NCBI GenBank assembly: GCA_025808415.1
Contig: CP075525.1
Span: 3,581,501-3,645,500 of the forward strand
Direction of reading: 5' to 3'
Length of the DNA stretch: 64,000 bases
Source: Cyclobacteriaceae bacterium
GTDB taxonomy: Bacteria; Bacteroidota; Bacteroidia; Cytophagales; Cyclobacteriaceae
Of the stretch, positions 7,324-16,731 are shown piece by piece; position 1 is the first letter of the stretch; every line of letters starts with the position of its first letter. The position numbers and the translations under genes are program-made. The notes under the pieces are model-generated. The model saw nothing but the letters and a program-made list of their open reading frames with translations, did not search any database and was not told the DNA's origin.

Positions 7324-9771
7324 ATGAACATCTTAAAATTCGGTGGTTCGTCCGTAGGAACCCCAGAACGGATCAAACAAGTAATCGCCATACTAAAAAA
7401 TAAACTACCCGCTGAAGTGGCCGTTGTCTTCTCGGCCTTTGGTGGTGTTACTGACCAACTTATCCATTGCAGTCAACTGGCATTGAACGGCAACCTTGAG
7501 TACAGAGCAGAACTTGCCAGACTGGTCGATCAGCACCTGAATACCGTACGCGAACTGATTTCCATTTCAAAACAAAGCGGAATCCTGGCACAGGTTACCA
7601 TTCAATTCAATGCACTGGAAGATGTGCTGCACGGTGTTTACCTGGTAAAAGAACGCACACCGCGAACACTAGATTATATCATGAGCTTTGGCGAACGCAT
7701 CAGTGCCTACATCATCAGCGAAGCTATGCGCGAACAAAATATTGATGCTGAATTTCTGGATGCAAGACAAGTCATTCGTACAGACGATCAATTCGGCTCC
7801 GCCCAAGTCGATTTTGAAATCACGAACAAACGTATTGTCGATCATTTCAATCAACATAAAAAATTACAAGTCGTTACCGGCTTCATTGCTTCATCAGAAT
7901 CAGGTGAAACCACAACACTTGGTCGCAGCGGTTCTGATTATACAGCAGCTATTCTGGCTGGTGCGCTAAAAGCAGCTTCCCTTGAAATATGGACCGATGT
8001 GGATGGCATACTCACAGCCAATCCAAAGCAAGTAAAAAAAGCGTTCACTGTACCGGAGTTGAGTTACGAAGAAGCCATGGAGCTCTCCCACTTTGGCGCA
8101 AAGGTAATTTTTCCTTCTACGATGCGGCCCGCTATGGCGCACCACATCCCCATCTGGATAAAAAATACCTTTAACCCGCAAGCTCGCGGAACACGCATCA
8201 GCGCACAGAGCAGCAATGGAAAATTAATAAAAGGCATTTCATCCATTGATACCATTTGCCTGTTGAATATACAGGGCAGTGGCATGGTTGGAGTGGTGGG
8301 CGTATCCATGCGGCTGTTCGGTGCCCTGGCACAGGAGAAAATAAATGTTATCCTGATCAGCCAGGCATCATCGGAACATTCTATTTGTCTCGCGGTGGAG
8401 AAGTATCAATCATTAAAAGCTAAAAAAGCACTTGAGAAAGAATTTGAATTTGAGATCATCAGCAAACGCATAGATAGTATTGAGTTAAATGACAACCTGA
8501 GCATCATAGCCCTGGTAGGCGATGGTATGAAACACCATTCCGGCACCAGCGGAAGAATGTTTTCTGCCTTGGGAAAAAATGGAATTAACGTAGTAGCTAT
8601 TGCGCAGGGATCATCCGAGCGAAATATTTCTGCCGTTATCTCCAAAACCGATACAGCCAAAGCTCTTTCTGCACTGCACGATGCATTCTTCCTGTCCAAT
8701 ACAAAAACCATTAATTTGTTTTTAATCGGCACCGGGTTGATCGGGAAAACATTGCTACACCAAATCCATCAGCAACTCAACAAATTACTTACTGCCAATA
8801 ATCTTGAAATCAAACTCGTAGGACTTACCAACAGTCGTAAAATGTTGTTGAATGAAGATGGTATTGAAGTGGATCAGGCTTTACAACAACTTAACGATCA
8901 CGGAAAAGAAGCTAACCTGGAAATGTTCAAAGAAACTATTATTCGGTATAACCTTCCTAACAGCATATGCATTGATTGCACTGCCAGCGAAGATGTTACC
9001 ACAGTTTATGATTCGCTATTGCGGGCCAATGTGTCTGTCGTAACCCCCAATAAAAAAGCAAACTCGGCTTCGTATGAATCCTATGCTGCTTTACGCAACA
9101 CCGTTCGCAACCATGGCATTCAGTTTCTGTACGAAACCAATGTGTGCGCAGGTCTACCCGTAATCAACACCTTAAACGATTTGCTGTTGAGTGGCGACTC
9201 CATACAACGTATTGAGGCCGTACTGAGCGGCACGTTGAATTATATCTTTTCATCGTTCACAGCAGGCAAGCGATTCAGTGATGTAGTGGCCGAAGCAAAA
9301 GCGTTGGGCTATACCGAACCCGATCCGCGCGATGACTTGAGTGGAATGGATGTGGCGCGTAAAATGCTGATACTGGCACGTGAAACCGGGTTGAAACTGG
9401 AACTATCAGACGTTACGGTAGAAAGTCTTGTTCCGGAAAATTGCAAGGGTGATCTTTCATCGGATGAATTTCTTGAGCGGTTAAAGGCATCAGATGATTA
9501 TTTTGAACAACTTCGTTCGGATGCAGAGCATCAGCAGCGAAAACTTCGCTACCAGGCATCGTTAAAGGATGGTAAGATCACCGTTGGACTTACTGCGGTA
9601 GAAAGCAGTCATCCGTTTTATTCCTTGTCGGGAAGTGATAACATCATTCAGTTTATCACCGCCCGCTACAGTGAACGGCCTATGGTAATCCGCGGCCCCG
9701 GTGCCGGTGCAGAAGTTACTGCGGCCGGTGTGTTTGCCGATATCATTCGAATTGGAAATAACATCCGGTAA
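7324..9771 (+). CDS. thrA: Bifunctional aspartate kinase / homoserine dehydrogenase
   Basis: 815 residues, the length of the ThrA/MetL fusions. Residues ~1-290 form aspartokinase (KFGGSSVGTPERI at the N-terminus, LGRSGSDYTA near 200, WTDVDGILTANPK). Two ACT domains follow (~300-455; VGVVGVSMR, GDGMKHHSGTSGRMFSALG), then homoserine dehydrogenase (~463-815; LIGTGLIGKTLLHQI, VTPNKKAN, EPDPRDDLSGMDVARK). It makes aspartyl phosphate and later homoserine, the first and third steps to threonine. Thr feedback is usual for this family through the ACT domains. First gene after the thrL leader and overlapping thrB. Confidence 0.96.
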   Translation: MNILKFGGSSVGTPERIKQVIAILKNKLPAEVAVVFSAFGGVTDQLIHCSQLALNGNLEYRAELARLVDQHLNTVRELISISKQSGILAQVTIQFNALEDVLHGVYLVKERTPRTLDYIMSFGERISAYIISEAMREQNIDAEFLDARQVIRTDDQFGSAQVDFEITNKRIVDHFNQHKKLQVVTGFIASSESGETTTLGRSGSDYTAAILAGALKAASLEIWTDVDGILTANPKQVKKAFTVPELSYEEAMELSHFGAKVIFPSTMRPAMAHHIPIWIKNTFNPQARGTRISAQSSNGKLIKGISSIDTICLLNIQGSGMVGVVGVSMRLFGALAQEKINVILISQASSEHSICLAVEKYQSLKAKKALEKEFEFEIISKRIDSIELNDNLSIIALVGDGMKHHSGTSGRMFSALGKNGINVVAIAQGSSERNISAVISKTDTAKALSALHDAFFLSNTKTINLFLIGTGLIGKTLLHQIHQQLNKLLTANNLEIKLVGLTNSRKMLLNEDGIEVDQALQQLNDHGKEANLEMFKETIIRYNLPNSICIDCTASEDVTTVYDSLLRANVSVVTPNKKANSASYESYAALRNTVRNHGIQFLYETNVCAGLPVINTLNDLLLSGDSIQRIEAVLSGTLNYIFSSFTAGKRFSDVVAEAKALGYTEPDPRDDLSGMDVARKMLILARETGLKLELSDVTVESLVPENCKGDLSSDEFLERLKASDDYFEQLRSDAEHQQRKLRYQASLKDGKITVGLTAVESSHPFYSLSGSDNIIQFITARYSERPMVIRGPGAGAEVTAAGVFADIIRIGNNIR

Positions 9772-10715
9772 TGATGAATACGAATTGGATAAAAGCCTTT
9801 GCACCTGCTACCGTGGCCAACGTGTCGTGTGGGTTTGATGTGTTCGGCTTTGCCTTGCACCAACCCGGTGATGAGGTGGAAGTTCGTTTGAATGATTCAG
9901 GAAAAATACTGATCGCTGAAATTACAGGCGATAACAATTTACTTCCGCGCGAAGCACACCTGAACACGTGTGGGGTCGCTGTGCAGCAATTCCTTCAGAC
10001 GACAAACCATTCGTATGGCGCGGAAATTAAGTTGAATAAAAAATTACCGCTTGGCAGCGGATTGGGTTCCAGTGCGGCCAGCGCAGTAGCAGCATTGGTG
10101 GCCATCAATTATGCTACCGGAAATAAACTCACAAGAAAAGAATTACTCCCCTTTGCCATAGAAGCTGAACGAATCGCCTGTGGGTCAGCTCATGCCGATA
10201 ATGTTGCGCCATGCTTGTTTGGAGGTTTTGTGTTGATCCGTGATAAAGAAACATTAGACATCATCAACATTCCAACTCCTTCAGAATTAGTTGCTGTTGT
10301 TGTTCATCCACACATTGAAATTAAAACCAGCGATGCACGGCAGGCCATGCGTAAAACATTAAGTCTAAACGATGCTGTTAAGCAATGGGGAAACACCGCA
10401 GCTCTTGTGGCCGGTTTAATGAAAGAAGATTATGATTTGATTGGCCGATCACTTGAAGATGTAGTTGCCGAACCGGTGCGCTCTATTTTCATTCCGGGCT
10501 ATTATAAAGTTAAGCAAGCAGCATTACAGTCCGGTGCACTGGGCTGTGGCATTTCTGGTTCAGGGCCATCTGTTTTTGCATGGTGCAAGGGTGAAGTAAA
10601 TACGCATGTAGTAGCGAGCGCTATGCAGGAAACTTTTCAGCACATCAATCTTAAATCCGACAAGTACATCTCAGGAATAAACTCAGTTGGTGCACAGGTA
10701 CTGTCATCAATGTAA
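9771..10715 (+). CDS. thrB: Homoserine kinase
   Basis: 314 residues. A GHMP-family kinase that phosphorylates homoserine. The ATP loop is LPLGSGLGSSAASAVAAL (~residues 92-109); the N-terminus has APATVANVSCGFDVFGFAL and the C-terminal GHMP motif is GCGISGSGPSVFAW. The thrA stop and this start overlap by one base (TAATG); a second ATG follows directly, so the exact first codon is open. The middle gene of thrABC. Confidence 0.95.
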   Translation: MMNTNWIKAFAPATVANVSCGFDVFGFALHQPGDEVEVRLNDSGKILIAEITGDNNLLPREAHLNTCGVAVQQFLQTTNHSYGAEIKLNKKLPLGSGLGSSAASAVAALVAINYATGNKLTRKELLPFAIEAERIACGSAHADNVAPCLFGGFVLIRDKETLDIINIPTPSELVAVVVHPHIEIKTSDARQAMRKTLSLNDAVKQWGNTAALVAGLMKEDYDLIGRSLEDVVAEPVRSIFIPGYYKVKQAALQSGALGCGISGSGPSVFAWCKGEVNTHVVASAMQETFQHINLKSDKYISGINSVGAQVLSSM

Positions 10716-10727
10716 AAATCAGTAACC

Positions 10728-12023
10728 GTGAAGTATTTCAGCTTAACTACTCCATCCCATAAGGTTTCCTTTCAGCAAGCCATCGTCTCCGGACTTGCCC
10801 CTGATGGCGGTTTATACATGCCCGAACAATTACCCGTATTGCCAACGGAATTTATCGCTCAGTTGTCGACACTATCAAAAACAGAAATAGGTTTTAGCAT
10901 TGCACGGCCGTTTGTTGATGAAAATATTTCGGATGAGACCCTTCGTGAAATAGTCAGCGAAACAATCGACTTTGATTTTCCAGTAGTTGCGCTGGAAGAA
11001 AATGTCTTTGCACTGGAATTGTTTCACGGACCAACACTGGCCTTTAAGGATGTGGGTGCACGGTTTCTTGCACGGATACTCCGGCAAATCGCAAAAACTA
11101 TTCACCAGGAAATAACCGTACTGGTAGCCACATCGGGCGATACGGGCAGCGCGGTTGCGCATGGTTTTTACAATGTGGAAGGAATCCGCGTGGTGATACT
11201 CTATCCTTCTGGAATGGTGAGCGCCTTGCAGGAAAAACAATTCGCGACACTGGGAAAGAATATACAAGCCATTAAAGTAGCCGGCACTTTTGATGATTGT
11301 CAGCGGTTGGTCAAACAAGCCTTTCAGGATGAACAACTCCGCAAGACAAGATTTTTGACTTCCGCTAACTCCATTAACATCGCCCGATTAATTCCGCAAT
11401 CATTTTATTATTTCCTGGCATGGTCGCAGCTCAACACACCCAAGCAAGTCGTATTCTCTGTTCCCAGCGGAAATTTTGGTAACCTCACCGCTGGTGTACT
11501 GGCCAAGAAAATGGGATTGCCCATTCGCGCATTTGTGGCAGCAACCAATGTAAACGATGTTGTTCCTGAATATCTTCACACCAACATCTTCAAACCGCGC
11601 GCATCAACACAGACCATAAGCAATGCCATGGATGTAGGTAACCCCAGTAATTTTCCGCGATTGCTGGCCTTGTATGGTAATGATTGGGGTTACATACACA
11701 AAGAAATTCACGGCTACGCTTTTACAGATGCCAAAACACGATTGGCAATGCTTGATGTGTTTAACCGTAAAAAATATATTCTCGATCCCCACGGTGCCGT
11801 AGGCTACTTAGGATTAAAAAAATATCTGGAGAGCCATCCTGATGTACAAGGTATGTTTCTTGAAACGGCACATCCTTCAAAATTTCCGGATGTAGTGGAG
11901 TCGGCAATTCAACAACCCATTAGCATCCACCCTTCTCTGGCAGAGCTTGCCAATAAGCAAATTCAATCACTTTCGAGTTCTTCCAATTTTTCAGATTTTA
12001 AGAACCTGTTGATGATGCATTAA
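10728..12023 (+). CDS. thrC: Threonine synthase
   Basis: 431 residues. A PLP enzyme converting O-phosphohomoserine to threonine. The start is GTG, 12 bases after thrB; the translated start KYFSLTTPSHKVSFQQAI matches the usual ThrC N-terminus. The PLP lysine is in GPTLAFKDVGARFLAR (~residue 105), and ATSGDTGSAVAHGF (~135) binds the phosphate. Length fits the short bacterial ThrC. It ends the thr operon; a strong terminator-like hairpin follows. Confidence 0.95.
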   Translation: MKYFSLTTPSHKVSFQQAIVSGLAPDGGLYMPEQLPVLPTEFIAQLSTLSKTEIGFSIARPFVDENISDETLREIVSETIDFDFPVVALEENVFALELFHGPTLAFKDVGARFLARILRQIAKTIHQEITVLVATSGDTGSAVAHGFYNVEGIRVVILYPSGMVSALQEKQFATLGKNIQAIKVAGTFDDCQRLVKQAFQDEQLRKTRFLTSANSINIARLIPQSFYYFLAWSQLNTPKQVVFSVPSGNFGNLTAGVLAKKMGLPIRAFVAATNVNDVVPEYLHTNIFKPRASTQTISNAMDVGNPSNFPRLLALYGNDWGYIHKEIHGYAFTDAKTRLAMLDVFNRKKYILDPHGAVGYLGLKKYLESHPDVQGMFLETAHPSKFPDVVESAIQQPISIHPSLAELANKQIQSLSSSSNFSDFKNLLMMH

Positions 12024-12156
12024 GATTATTAAACTACCAAACACTCGTCAGCCAAAAACTTTTTGCGATTTCGTTTACATTAATTCTCTGTAACACTTAA
12101 GTTAGCAGATCAAATGATGAGAAATAAAATTCAATAGTAATTAGTCATTCAAATGT

Positions 12157-12192
12157 AAACCGCCTCGGGAAAAACCGGGGCGGTTTCGTTTT
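12157..12192 (+). terminator. Intrinsic terminator after thrC
   Basis: The stem AAACCGCCTCGG pairs with CCGGGGCGGTTT around an A-rich loop and is followed by CGTTTT. It separates thrABC from leuC. No Leu-rich leader is visible in the 130 bases upstream (only the 7-codon frame MMRNKIQ at 12115), so a leu attenuator role is not supported. Since only 30 bases separate it from leuC, leu expression needs read-through or an upstream promoter that I could not identify. Confidence 0.75.
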
Positions 12193-12222
12193 AAACAGGC
12201 ATCAACTAACTAACAGTTGTTC

Positions 12223-13641
12223 ATGAGTAAACCAAAAACGCTGTTCGATAAAATCTGGGACGCACACGTAGTGAAGCAGGAAGAAGGGTACCCGGATGTG
12301 TTGTTTATCGACCGCCACTTCATCCACGAAGTAACCAGTCCGCAAGCCTTTGATGGACTGCGTAAACGAAATATTCCTGTCTTTAATACGAAGCGCACTA
12401 CCGCTACCGCTGATCACAACGTGCCCACAAAAGATCAACACCTTCCCATCAAAGAAGCCTTGTCCCGGCACCAGGTAGAAACGCTACGAAAAAATTGTAC
12501 TGAGTTTGGTATTGAGCTTTATGATTTGGGGCACCCCTTTCAAGGCATTGTGCACATCATCGGTCCGGAACTGGGGTTAACCCTTCCAGGCATGACCATC
12601 GTGTGTGGCGACAGTCATACCTCTACGCATGGCGCGTTCGGAAACATTGCGTTTGGCATTGGCACTTCTGAAGTGGAACAGGTGTTGGCAACTCAATGCG
12701 TACTTCAATACAAACCGAAAACCATGCGTATTGAAGTGAATGGTAAACTGGGCAAAGGTGTGGTAGCCAAGGACATTATCCTGTATATCATTTCTAAAAT
12801 TTCAGCCAGCGGTGCTACGGGCTATTTTGTAGAATATGCCGGCAGTGCCATTGAAAGTTTATCGATGGAAGCCCGCATGACCATTTGCAACATGAGCATT
12901 GAAATGGGTGCCCGTGGCGGATTGATTGCACCGGATGAAACTACTTTCAATTACATCCGCGGAAGAAAATTTGCACCACAAGGTGAAGCATTTGAGCAGC
13001 ACATTGAAAAATGGAAGCAATTAAAAACCGATGCTGGCGCCACCTATGATAAAGCACTCATTTACGATGCAGCCGACATCGCCCCGATGATTACCTACGG
13101 AACCAACCCGGGCATGGGCATTCGGGTAACCGATCGGATTCCTACCGAGAATGAGTTAAAAGAAATCAGTGAAAAAACATCCTTTTCAAAATCATTGGAG
13201 TACATGGGTCTTGAGCCTGGCTCACAATTGCTCGGTAAATCAGTCGACTACGTATTCATTGGTAGTTGCACCAACGCACGCATTGAAGACTTGCGGTTGG
13301 TGGCCTCCATTGTAAAAGGAAAAAAGAAATCACCAAACGTAGAGGTGTGGGTTGTACCCGGATCAAAACAGGTAGAAGAACAAGCCCGTAAAGAAGGCCT
13401 TGATAAAATTTTTGAAGCCGCGGGATTTGAACTGCGCAGTCCCGGCTGCTCGGCATGTTTGGGCATGAACGAAGACAAAATACCCGCTGGAAAATATTGC
13501 ATCAGCACATCGAACCGAAATTTTGAAGGACGGCAAGGTCCGAAATCCAGAACATTTCTGGCAAGTCCTTTGAGTGCTGCCGCTGCTGCGATTACCGGAA
13601 AGGTAACGGATGTAAGAGAGTTGTTAGATGATGGTTATTAG
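12223..13641 (+). CDS. leuC: 3-isopropylmalate dehydratase, large subunit
   Basis: 472 residues from the ATG at 12223 (an in-frame TTG six bases earlier is less likely). With LeuD it isomerises 2- to 3-isopropylmalate. It is an aconitase-superfamily protein with a [4Fe-4S] cluster: [14 protein letters not shown] (~129), [14 protein letters not shown] (~345) and [12 protein letters not shown] (~407), the last two holding the three cysteine ligands. The C-terminal [10 protein letters not shown] motif is also present. The stop codon is inside a heptad-repeat stem shared with the spacer. Confidence 0.96.
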   Translation: MSKPKTLFDKIWDAHVVKQEEGYPDVLFIDRHFIHEVTSPQAFDGLRKRNIPVFNTKRTTATADHNVPTKDQHLPIKEALSRHQVETLRKNCTEFGIELYDLGHPFQGIVHIIGPELGLTLPGMTIVCGDSHTSTHGAFGNIAFGIGTSEVEQVLATQCVLQYKPKTMRIEVNGKLGKGVVAKDIILYIISKISASGATGYFVEYAGSAIESLSMEARMTICNMSIEMGARGGLIAPDETTFNYIRGRKFAPQGEAFEQHIEKWKQLKTDAGATYDKALIYDAADIAPMITYGTNPGMGIRVTDRIPTENELKEISEKTSFSKSLEYMGLEPGSQLLGKSVDYVFIGSCTNARIEDLRLVASIVKGKKKSPNVEVWVVPGSKQVEEQARKEGLDKIFEAAGFELRSPGCSACLGMNEDKIPAGKYCISTSNRNFEGRQGPKSRTFLASPLSAAAAAITGKVTDVRELLDDGY

Positions 13642-13694
13642 TTATTAGCAGATCCATTTTCCTAACAACTAACAACCAGGAACGAACAACTAAA
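13634..13694. repeat. Heptad-repeat hairpin over the leuC stop
   Basis: GTTATTAGTTATTAG (13634-13648) pairs with CTAACAACTAACAAC (13662-13676), 13 of 15 positions complementary, around a 13-nt loop. The leuC stop TAG (13639-13641) is in the left arm. A further AACGAACAACTAA unit follows up to the leuD start. Same 7-nt periodicity as the ilv spacers. Confidence 0.7.
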
Positions 13695-13695
13695 A

Positions 13696-14307
13696 ATGAG
13701 TAAAGAAAAATTTACAACCCTTCAATCAACCGCTGTTCCATTGCCGGTGGAGAACATCGACACAGACCAGATTATCCCTGCACGTTTCCTGAAAGCCACC
13801 ACGCGCGAAGGCTTTGGCGAAAACCTGTTTCGCGACTGGCGGTATGATGGTGACGGGAAACCAAAAGCGGAATTTGTTTTAAACAACCCAACCTTCAGCG
13901 GAAAAATTTTGGTTGCCGGCAAAAATTTTGGATGTGGCAGCAGTCGTGAACATGCAGCCTGGGCGCTTTACGATTATGGTTTTCGCGCAGTCATCTCATC
14001 CTTCTTTGCAGATATTTTCAAAAACAATGCGCTGAACAATGCCCTGCTTCCGGTACAGGTAAGCGATGCATTCCTGAAAAATATTTTCACAACCATCGAA
14101 GAAAATCCATCGGTCATCATTGAAGTAAACCTGGAAAACCAGTTTGTAAAACTTCCGGACGGAACAAAAGAGTCATTTGAAATCAATCCTTACAAAAAAG
14201 CATGCATGATTAATGGGTACGATGATATTGATTACCTGTTGAGTTTAAGGAAAGAAATAAAAGAATTTGATTCCAAAAGCCGCGAGCTTCAAGCTACGAG
14301 TTACTAG
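13696..14307 (+). CDS. leuD: 3-isopropylmalate dehydratase, small subunit
   Basis: 203 residues, the usual LeuD size. It supplies the swivelling domain of isopropylmalate isomerase. Motifs: [14 protein letters not shown] (~19-32) and [17 protein letters not shown] (~76-92), the substrate-binding loop. It pairs with LeuC immediately upstream. Its last residues (SRELQATSY) are encoded by the left arm of a palindrome that continues past the stop codon, so the natural C-terminus has probably been altered by a repeat. Confidence 0.95.
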   Translation: MSKEKFTTLQSTAVPLPVENIDTDQIIPARFLKATTREGFGENLFRDWRYDGDGKPKAEFVLNNPTFSGKILVAGKNFGCGSSREHAAWALYDYGFRAVISSFFADIFKNNALNNALLPVQVSDAFLKNIFTTIEENPSVIIEVNLENQFVKLPDGTKESFEINPYKKACMINGYDDIDYLLSLRKEIKEFDSKSRELQATSY

Positions 14308-14338
14308 CTAGAAACTCATAGCTCATGGCTAGCGGCTT
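14277..14338. repeat. Palindrome spanning the leuD stop codon
   Basis: The left arm starts AAGCCGCGAGC at 14277 and the right arm ends CTAGCGGCTT at 14338. The 26-nt arms are complementary at about 20 positions by hand (AAGCCGC/GCGGCTT, AGCTA/TAGCT and GAGTT/AACTC are exact). The leuD stop (14305-14307) lies between the arms. The loop is about 10 nt with an ACTAGCTAG core. It differs in sequence from the AACTAAC spacers but occupies the same kind of place. Confidence 0.65.
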
Positions 14339-14357
14339 ATTAATACGTGATAAGAGA

Positions 14358-15482
14358 ATGAAAAAACGCATAACCATCATCCCCGGAGACGGTATCGGAA
14401 AGGAAGTAACTACCGAAGGTAAGAATGTGCTTCAGCATATTGCTGAAAGTTCTGGGCACGAGTTCATCTTCACCGAAGCCTTAATCGGGCATGATGCCAT
14501 AGAAAAAACCGGTACGGCCCTGCCGGATGAAACACTCGCAATGCTGAAAAATTCGGATGCGATTTTATTTGGTGCTGTGGGCCATCCAAAATACGATAAT
14601 GATCCAACCTTAAAAGTGCGCCCCGAACAAGGCTTACTGAAAATGCGCAAAGAACTTGGCCTTTATGCCAATCTGCGTCCCATTAAATTATTCGATGAAT
14701 TGCTTCACGCTTCCAGTATTAAACCGGAAATCTTAAAAGGTTCGGACATTCTATTTTTCCGTGAACTAACCGGTGATGTGTATTTCGGAGAGAAAGGAAG
14801 AAGAGATGAAAACAATACTGCGTATGACCTGATGATCTATCATCGCTATGAAATTGAACGCATCGCACACAAAGCGTTTCAGGCTGCACGCACCCGCAGG
14901 AAAAAAGTAACCTCGGTCGACAAAGCGAATGTTTTAGAAAGCTCGCGCCTGTGGCGGGAAGTGGTGCAACAGGTGGGAAAAGAATATCCTGATATTACGC
15001 TTGAACACCAGTTTATCGATGCCGCTGCTATGAAGCTCATTCAAAGCCCGCGCAGCTTCGATGTAGTGCTTACCGGAAATTTGTTTGGCGACATCCTTAC
15101 CGATGAAGCATCACAGATTGCCGGTTCTATGGGCATGCTGGCCTCAGCCTCTGTAGGTGATACCGTAGGATTGTACGAACCCATCCACGGCAGTGCCCAC
15201 GACATTACCGGGAAAGGAATTGCCAATCCGTTGGCTTCCATTCTTTCGGCTGCCTTGCTGTTGGATATCTCTTTCGGATTGAAAGAAGAATCTGAAGCTG
15301 TTATTCAGGCTGTAGAGCAAACCTTGAAAGCCGGCTACCGCACAGCAGATATTGCCGACAGCACCACACCAAAAGAAAAAATTTTAAACACAGGCAACAT
15401 GGGTAAAAAAGTAGTCGATCAATTAACCGTTACTCTCAGCAATAAACTAAGAACTAACAACTATCAACTACCAACCAAATAG
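14358..15482 (+). CDS. leuB: 3-isopropylmalate dehydrogenase
   Basis: 374 residues from the ATG at 14358; an earlier in-frame ATG at 14325 lies inside the palindrome and gives a non-conserved extension. It oxidises and decarboxylates 3-isopropylmalate with NAD. Motifs: [13 protein letters not shown] at the N-terminus, [21 protein letters not shown] (~87-107), [13 protein letters not shown] (~134), and [25 protein letters not shown] (~237-261). Normal LeuB homology ends around VVDQLTVTL; the terminal ~13 residues ([13 protein letters not shown]) are encoded by heptad repeats. Confidence 0.95.
   Translation: MKKRITIIPGDGIGKEVTTEGKNVLQHIAESSGHEFIFTEALIGHDAIEKTGTALPDETLAMLKNSDAILFGAVGHPKYDNDPTLKVRPEQGLLKMRKELGLYANLRPIKLFDELLHASSIKPEILKGSDILFFRELTGDVYFGEKGRRDENNTAYDLMIYHRYEIERIAHKAFQAARTRRKKVTSVDKANVLESSRLWREVVQQVGKEYPDITLEHQFIDAAAMKLIQSPRSFDVVLTGNLFGDILTDEASQIAGSMGMLASASVGDTVGLYEPIHGSAHDITGKGIANPLASILSAALLLDISFGLKEESEAVIQAVEQTLKAGYRTADIADSTTPKEKILNTGNMGKKVVDQLTVTLSNKLRTNNYQLPTK
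15445..15479. repeat. Heptad repeat encoding the leuB tail
   Basis: Five in-register units AACTAAG AACTAAC AACTATC AACTACC AACCAAA, then TAG, the leuB stop. Because 7 is not a multiple of 3, each unit is read in a different frame, giving the mixed tail [11 protein letters not shown]. leuA starts one base after the stop. Confidence 0.75.
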
Positions 15483-15483
15483 T

Positions 15484-16644
15484 ATGAGCAACAAAGTATA
15501 CATTTTCGACACTACGTTACGCGATGGCGAACAGGTGCCCGGCTGTCAGTTGGCAACAGAAGAAAAAATTACCATTGCCCGCGAACTGGAGTCATTGGGT
15601 GTTGACGTGATTGAAGCGGGCTTCCCGATTTCCAGCCCCGGGGATTTTCTTTCGGTGATTGGTATCTCCCGGGCAGTGAAAGAGCCTGTCGTCTGCGGAC
15701 TAACCCGTGCGAAACAGGAAGATATTGACGTTGCCGCAGAAGCTCTTCGCTATGCCAAACGCGGCCGCATCCATACCGGTATTGGTTCCAGCGATGTGCA
15801 CATCAAACACAAGTTTAAAAGCACACGTGAGCAGGTGCTGGAACAAGGTGTGTGGGCCGTAAAATACGCGAAGTCGAAAGGATATGAAGTGGAGTTTTAT
15901 GCCGAAGATGCCGGACGTGCCGACCTGGCCTTTCTGGCACAAATGATTGAAGCCACCATTGCAGCCGGTGCCGATGTGGTGAACATACCCGATACAACCG
16001 GATACTGTTTGCCGCATTTATATGGTAAGCGCATCCAATATTTGTTTGATCATGTAAGCAACATTGATAAAGCCATTGTTTCGGTACATTGCCATAACGA
16101 TTTGGGCATGGCCACCGCCAACACCATTTCCGGTTTAATTCATGGCGCACGCCAGGCAGAAGTAACGATTAATGGTATTGGCGAACGGGCCGGCAATACA
16201 TCATTGGAAGAAGTGGCGATGACCTTGAAAACCCACCAGGATTTGGGATTGACCACCAACATCAAATCGGAAAAGATTTACGGCATCAGCAAACTGGTTA
16301 GTAAAATGATGCGCATGCCTGTTCAACCCAATAAAGCCATTGTGGGCGCCAATGCATTCTCACATTCATCGGGCATCCATCAGGATGGCTTCTTAAAGCA
16401 TGCCGAAAATTATGAAATCATCAATCCATCCGATGTGGGTGTACCATGTTCATCCATTGTACTCACCGCACGCAGTGGCAGGGCTGCATTGAAACACAGG
16501 TTGGAAGTGCTGGGGTACAAAATTGAAGGCAGTGAACTCGATATCGTCTATGAAAACTTCCTCATCGTAGCCGATGAGAAAAAACATGTGAATGATGAAG
16601 ACCTGGAGGTATTGGCGTCAAGTGTTCCGGTATTAGTCAAGTAA
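15484..16644 (+). CDS. leuA: 2-isopropylmalate synthase, short form
   Basis: 386 residues. It condenses acetyl-CoA with 2-oxoisovalerate, the committed step to leucine. The TIM barrel shows [13 protein letters not shown] (~8-20, metal aspartate and catalytic arginine), [16 protein letters not shown] (~199, metal histidines) and [16 protein letters not shown] (~229). [12 protein letters not shown] (~300) belongs to the accessory subdomain. The ~130-residue C-terminal allosteric domain of typical LeuA (>500 residues) is absent. Homocitrate or citramalate synthase are alternatives for short forms, but the leuCDBA context argues for LeuA. Confidence 0.88.
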   Translation: MSNKVYIFDTTLRDGEQVPGCQLATEEKITIARELESLGVDVIEAGFPISSPGDFLSVIGISRAVKEPVVCGLTRAKQEDIDVAAEALRYAKRGRIHTGIGSSDVHIKHKFKSTREQVLEQGVWAVKYAKSKGYEVEFYAEDAGRADLAFLAQMIEATIAAGADVVNIPDTTGYCLPHLYGKRIQYLFDHVSNIDKAIVSVHCHNDLGMATANTISGLIHGARQAEVTINGIGERAGNTSLEEVAMTLKTHQDLGLTTNIKSEKIYGISKLVSKMMRMPVQPNKAIVGANAFSHSSGIHQDGFLKHAENYEIINPSDVGVPCSSIVLTARSGRAALKHRLEVLGYKIEGSELDIVYENFLIVADEKKHVNDEDLEVLASSVPVLVK

Positions 16645-16674
16645 CTGTTCTTTAGTGCTCTTGATCACGCTAAA

Positions 16675-16706
16675 CTTGTTTAACACCTTTTGAAAACACA
16701 CTTTTG
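16675..16706 (+). promoter_or_regulatory. Putative promoter upstream of the acyltransferase gene
   Basis: CTTG (16675-16678), a 20-nt spacer, then CACTTTTG (16699-16706), one mismatch from TAnnTTTG. It would start transcription roughly 20 bases before the GTG at 16732. Confidence 0.35.
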
Positions 16707-16731
16707 TACTGATTAACAAAAAGTACAAACT

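Noticed and set aside
12023..12222. Possible leu leader peptide before leuC
   Set aside because: The only short frame with ATG (MMRNKIQ at 12115) has no Leu codons. The hairpin at 12157 is better read as the thr operon terminator.
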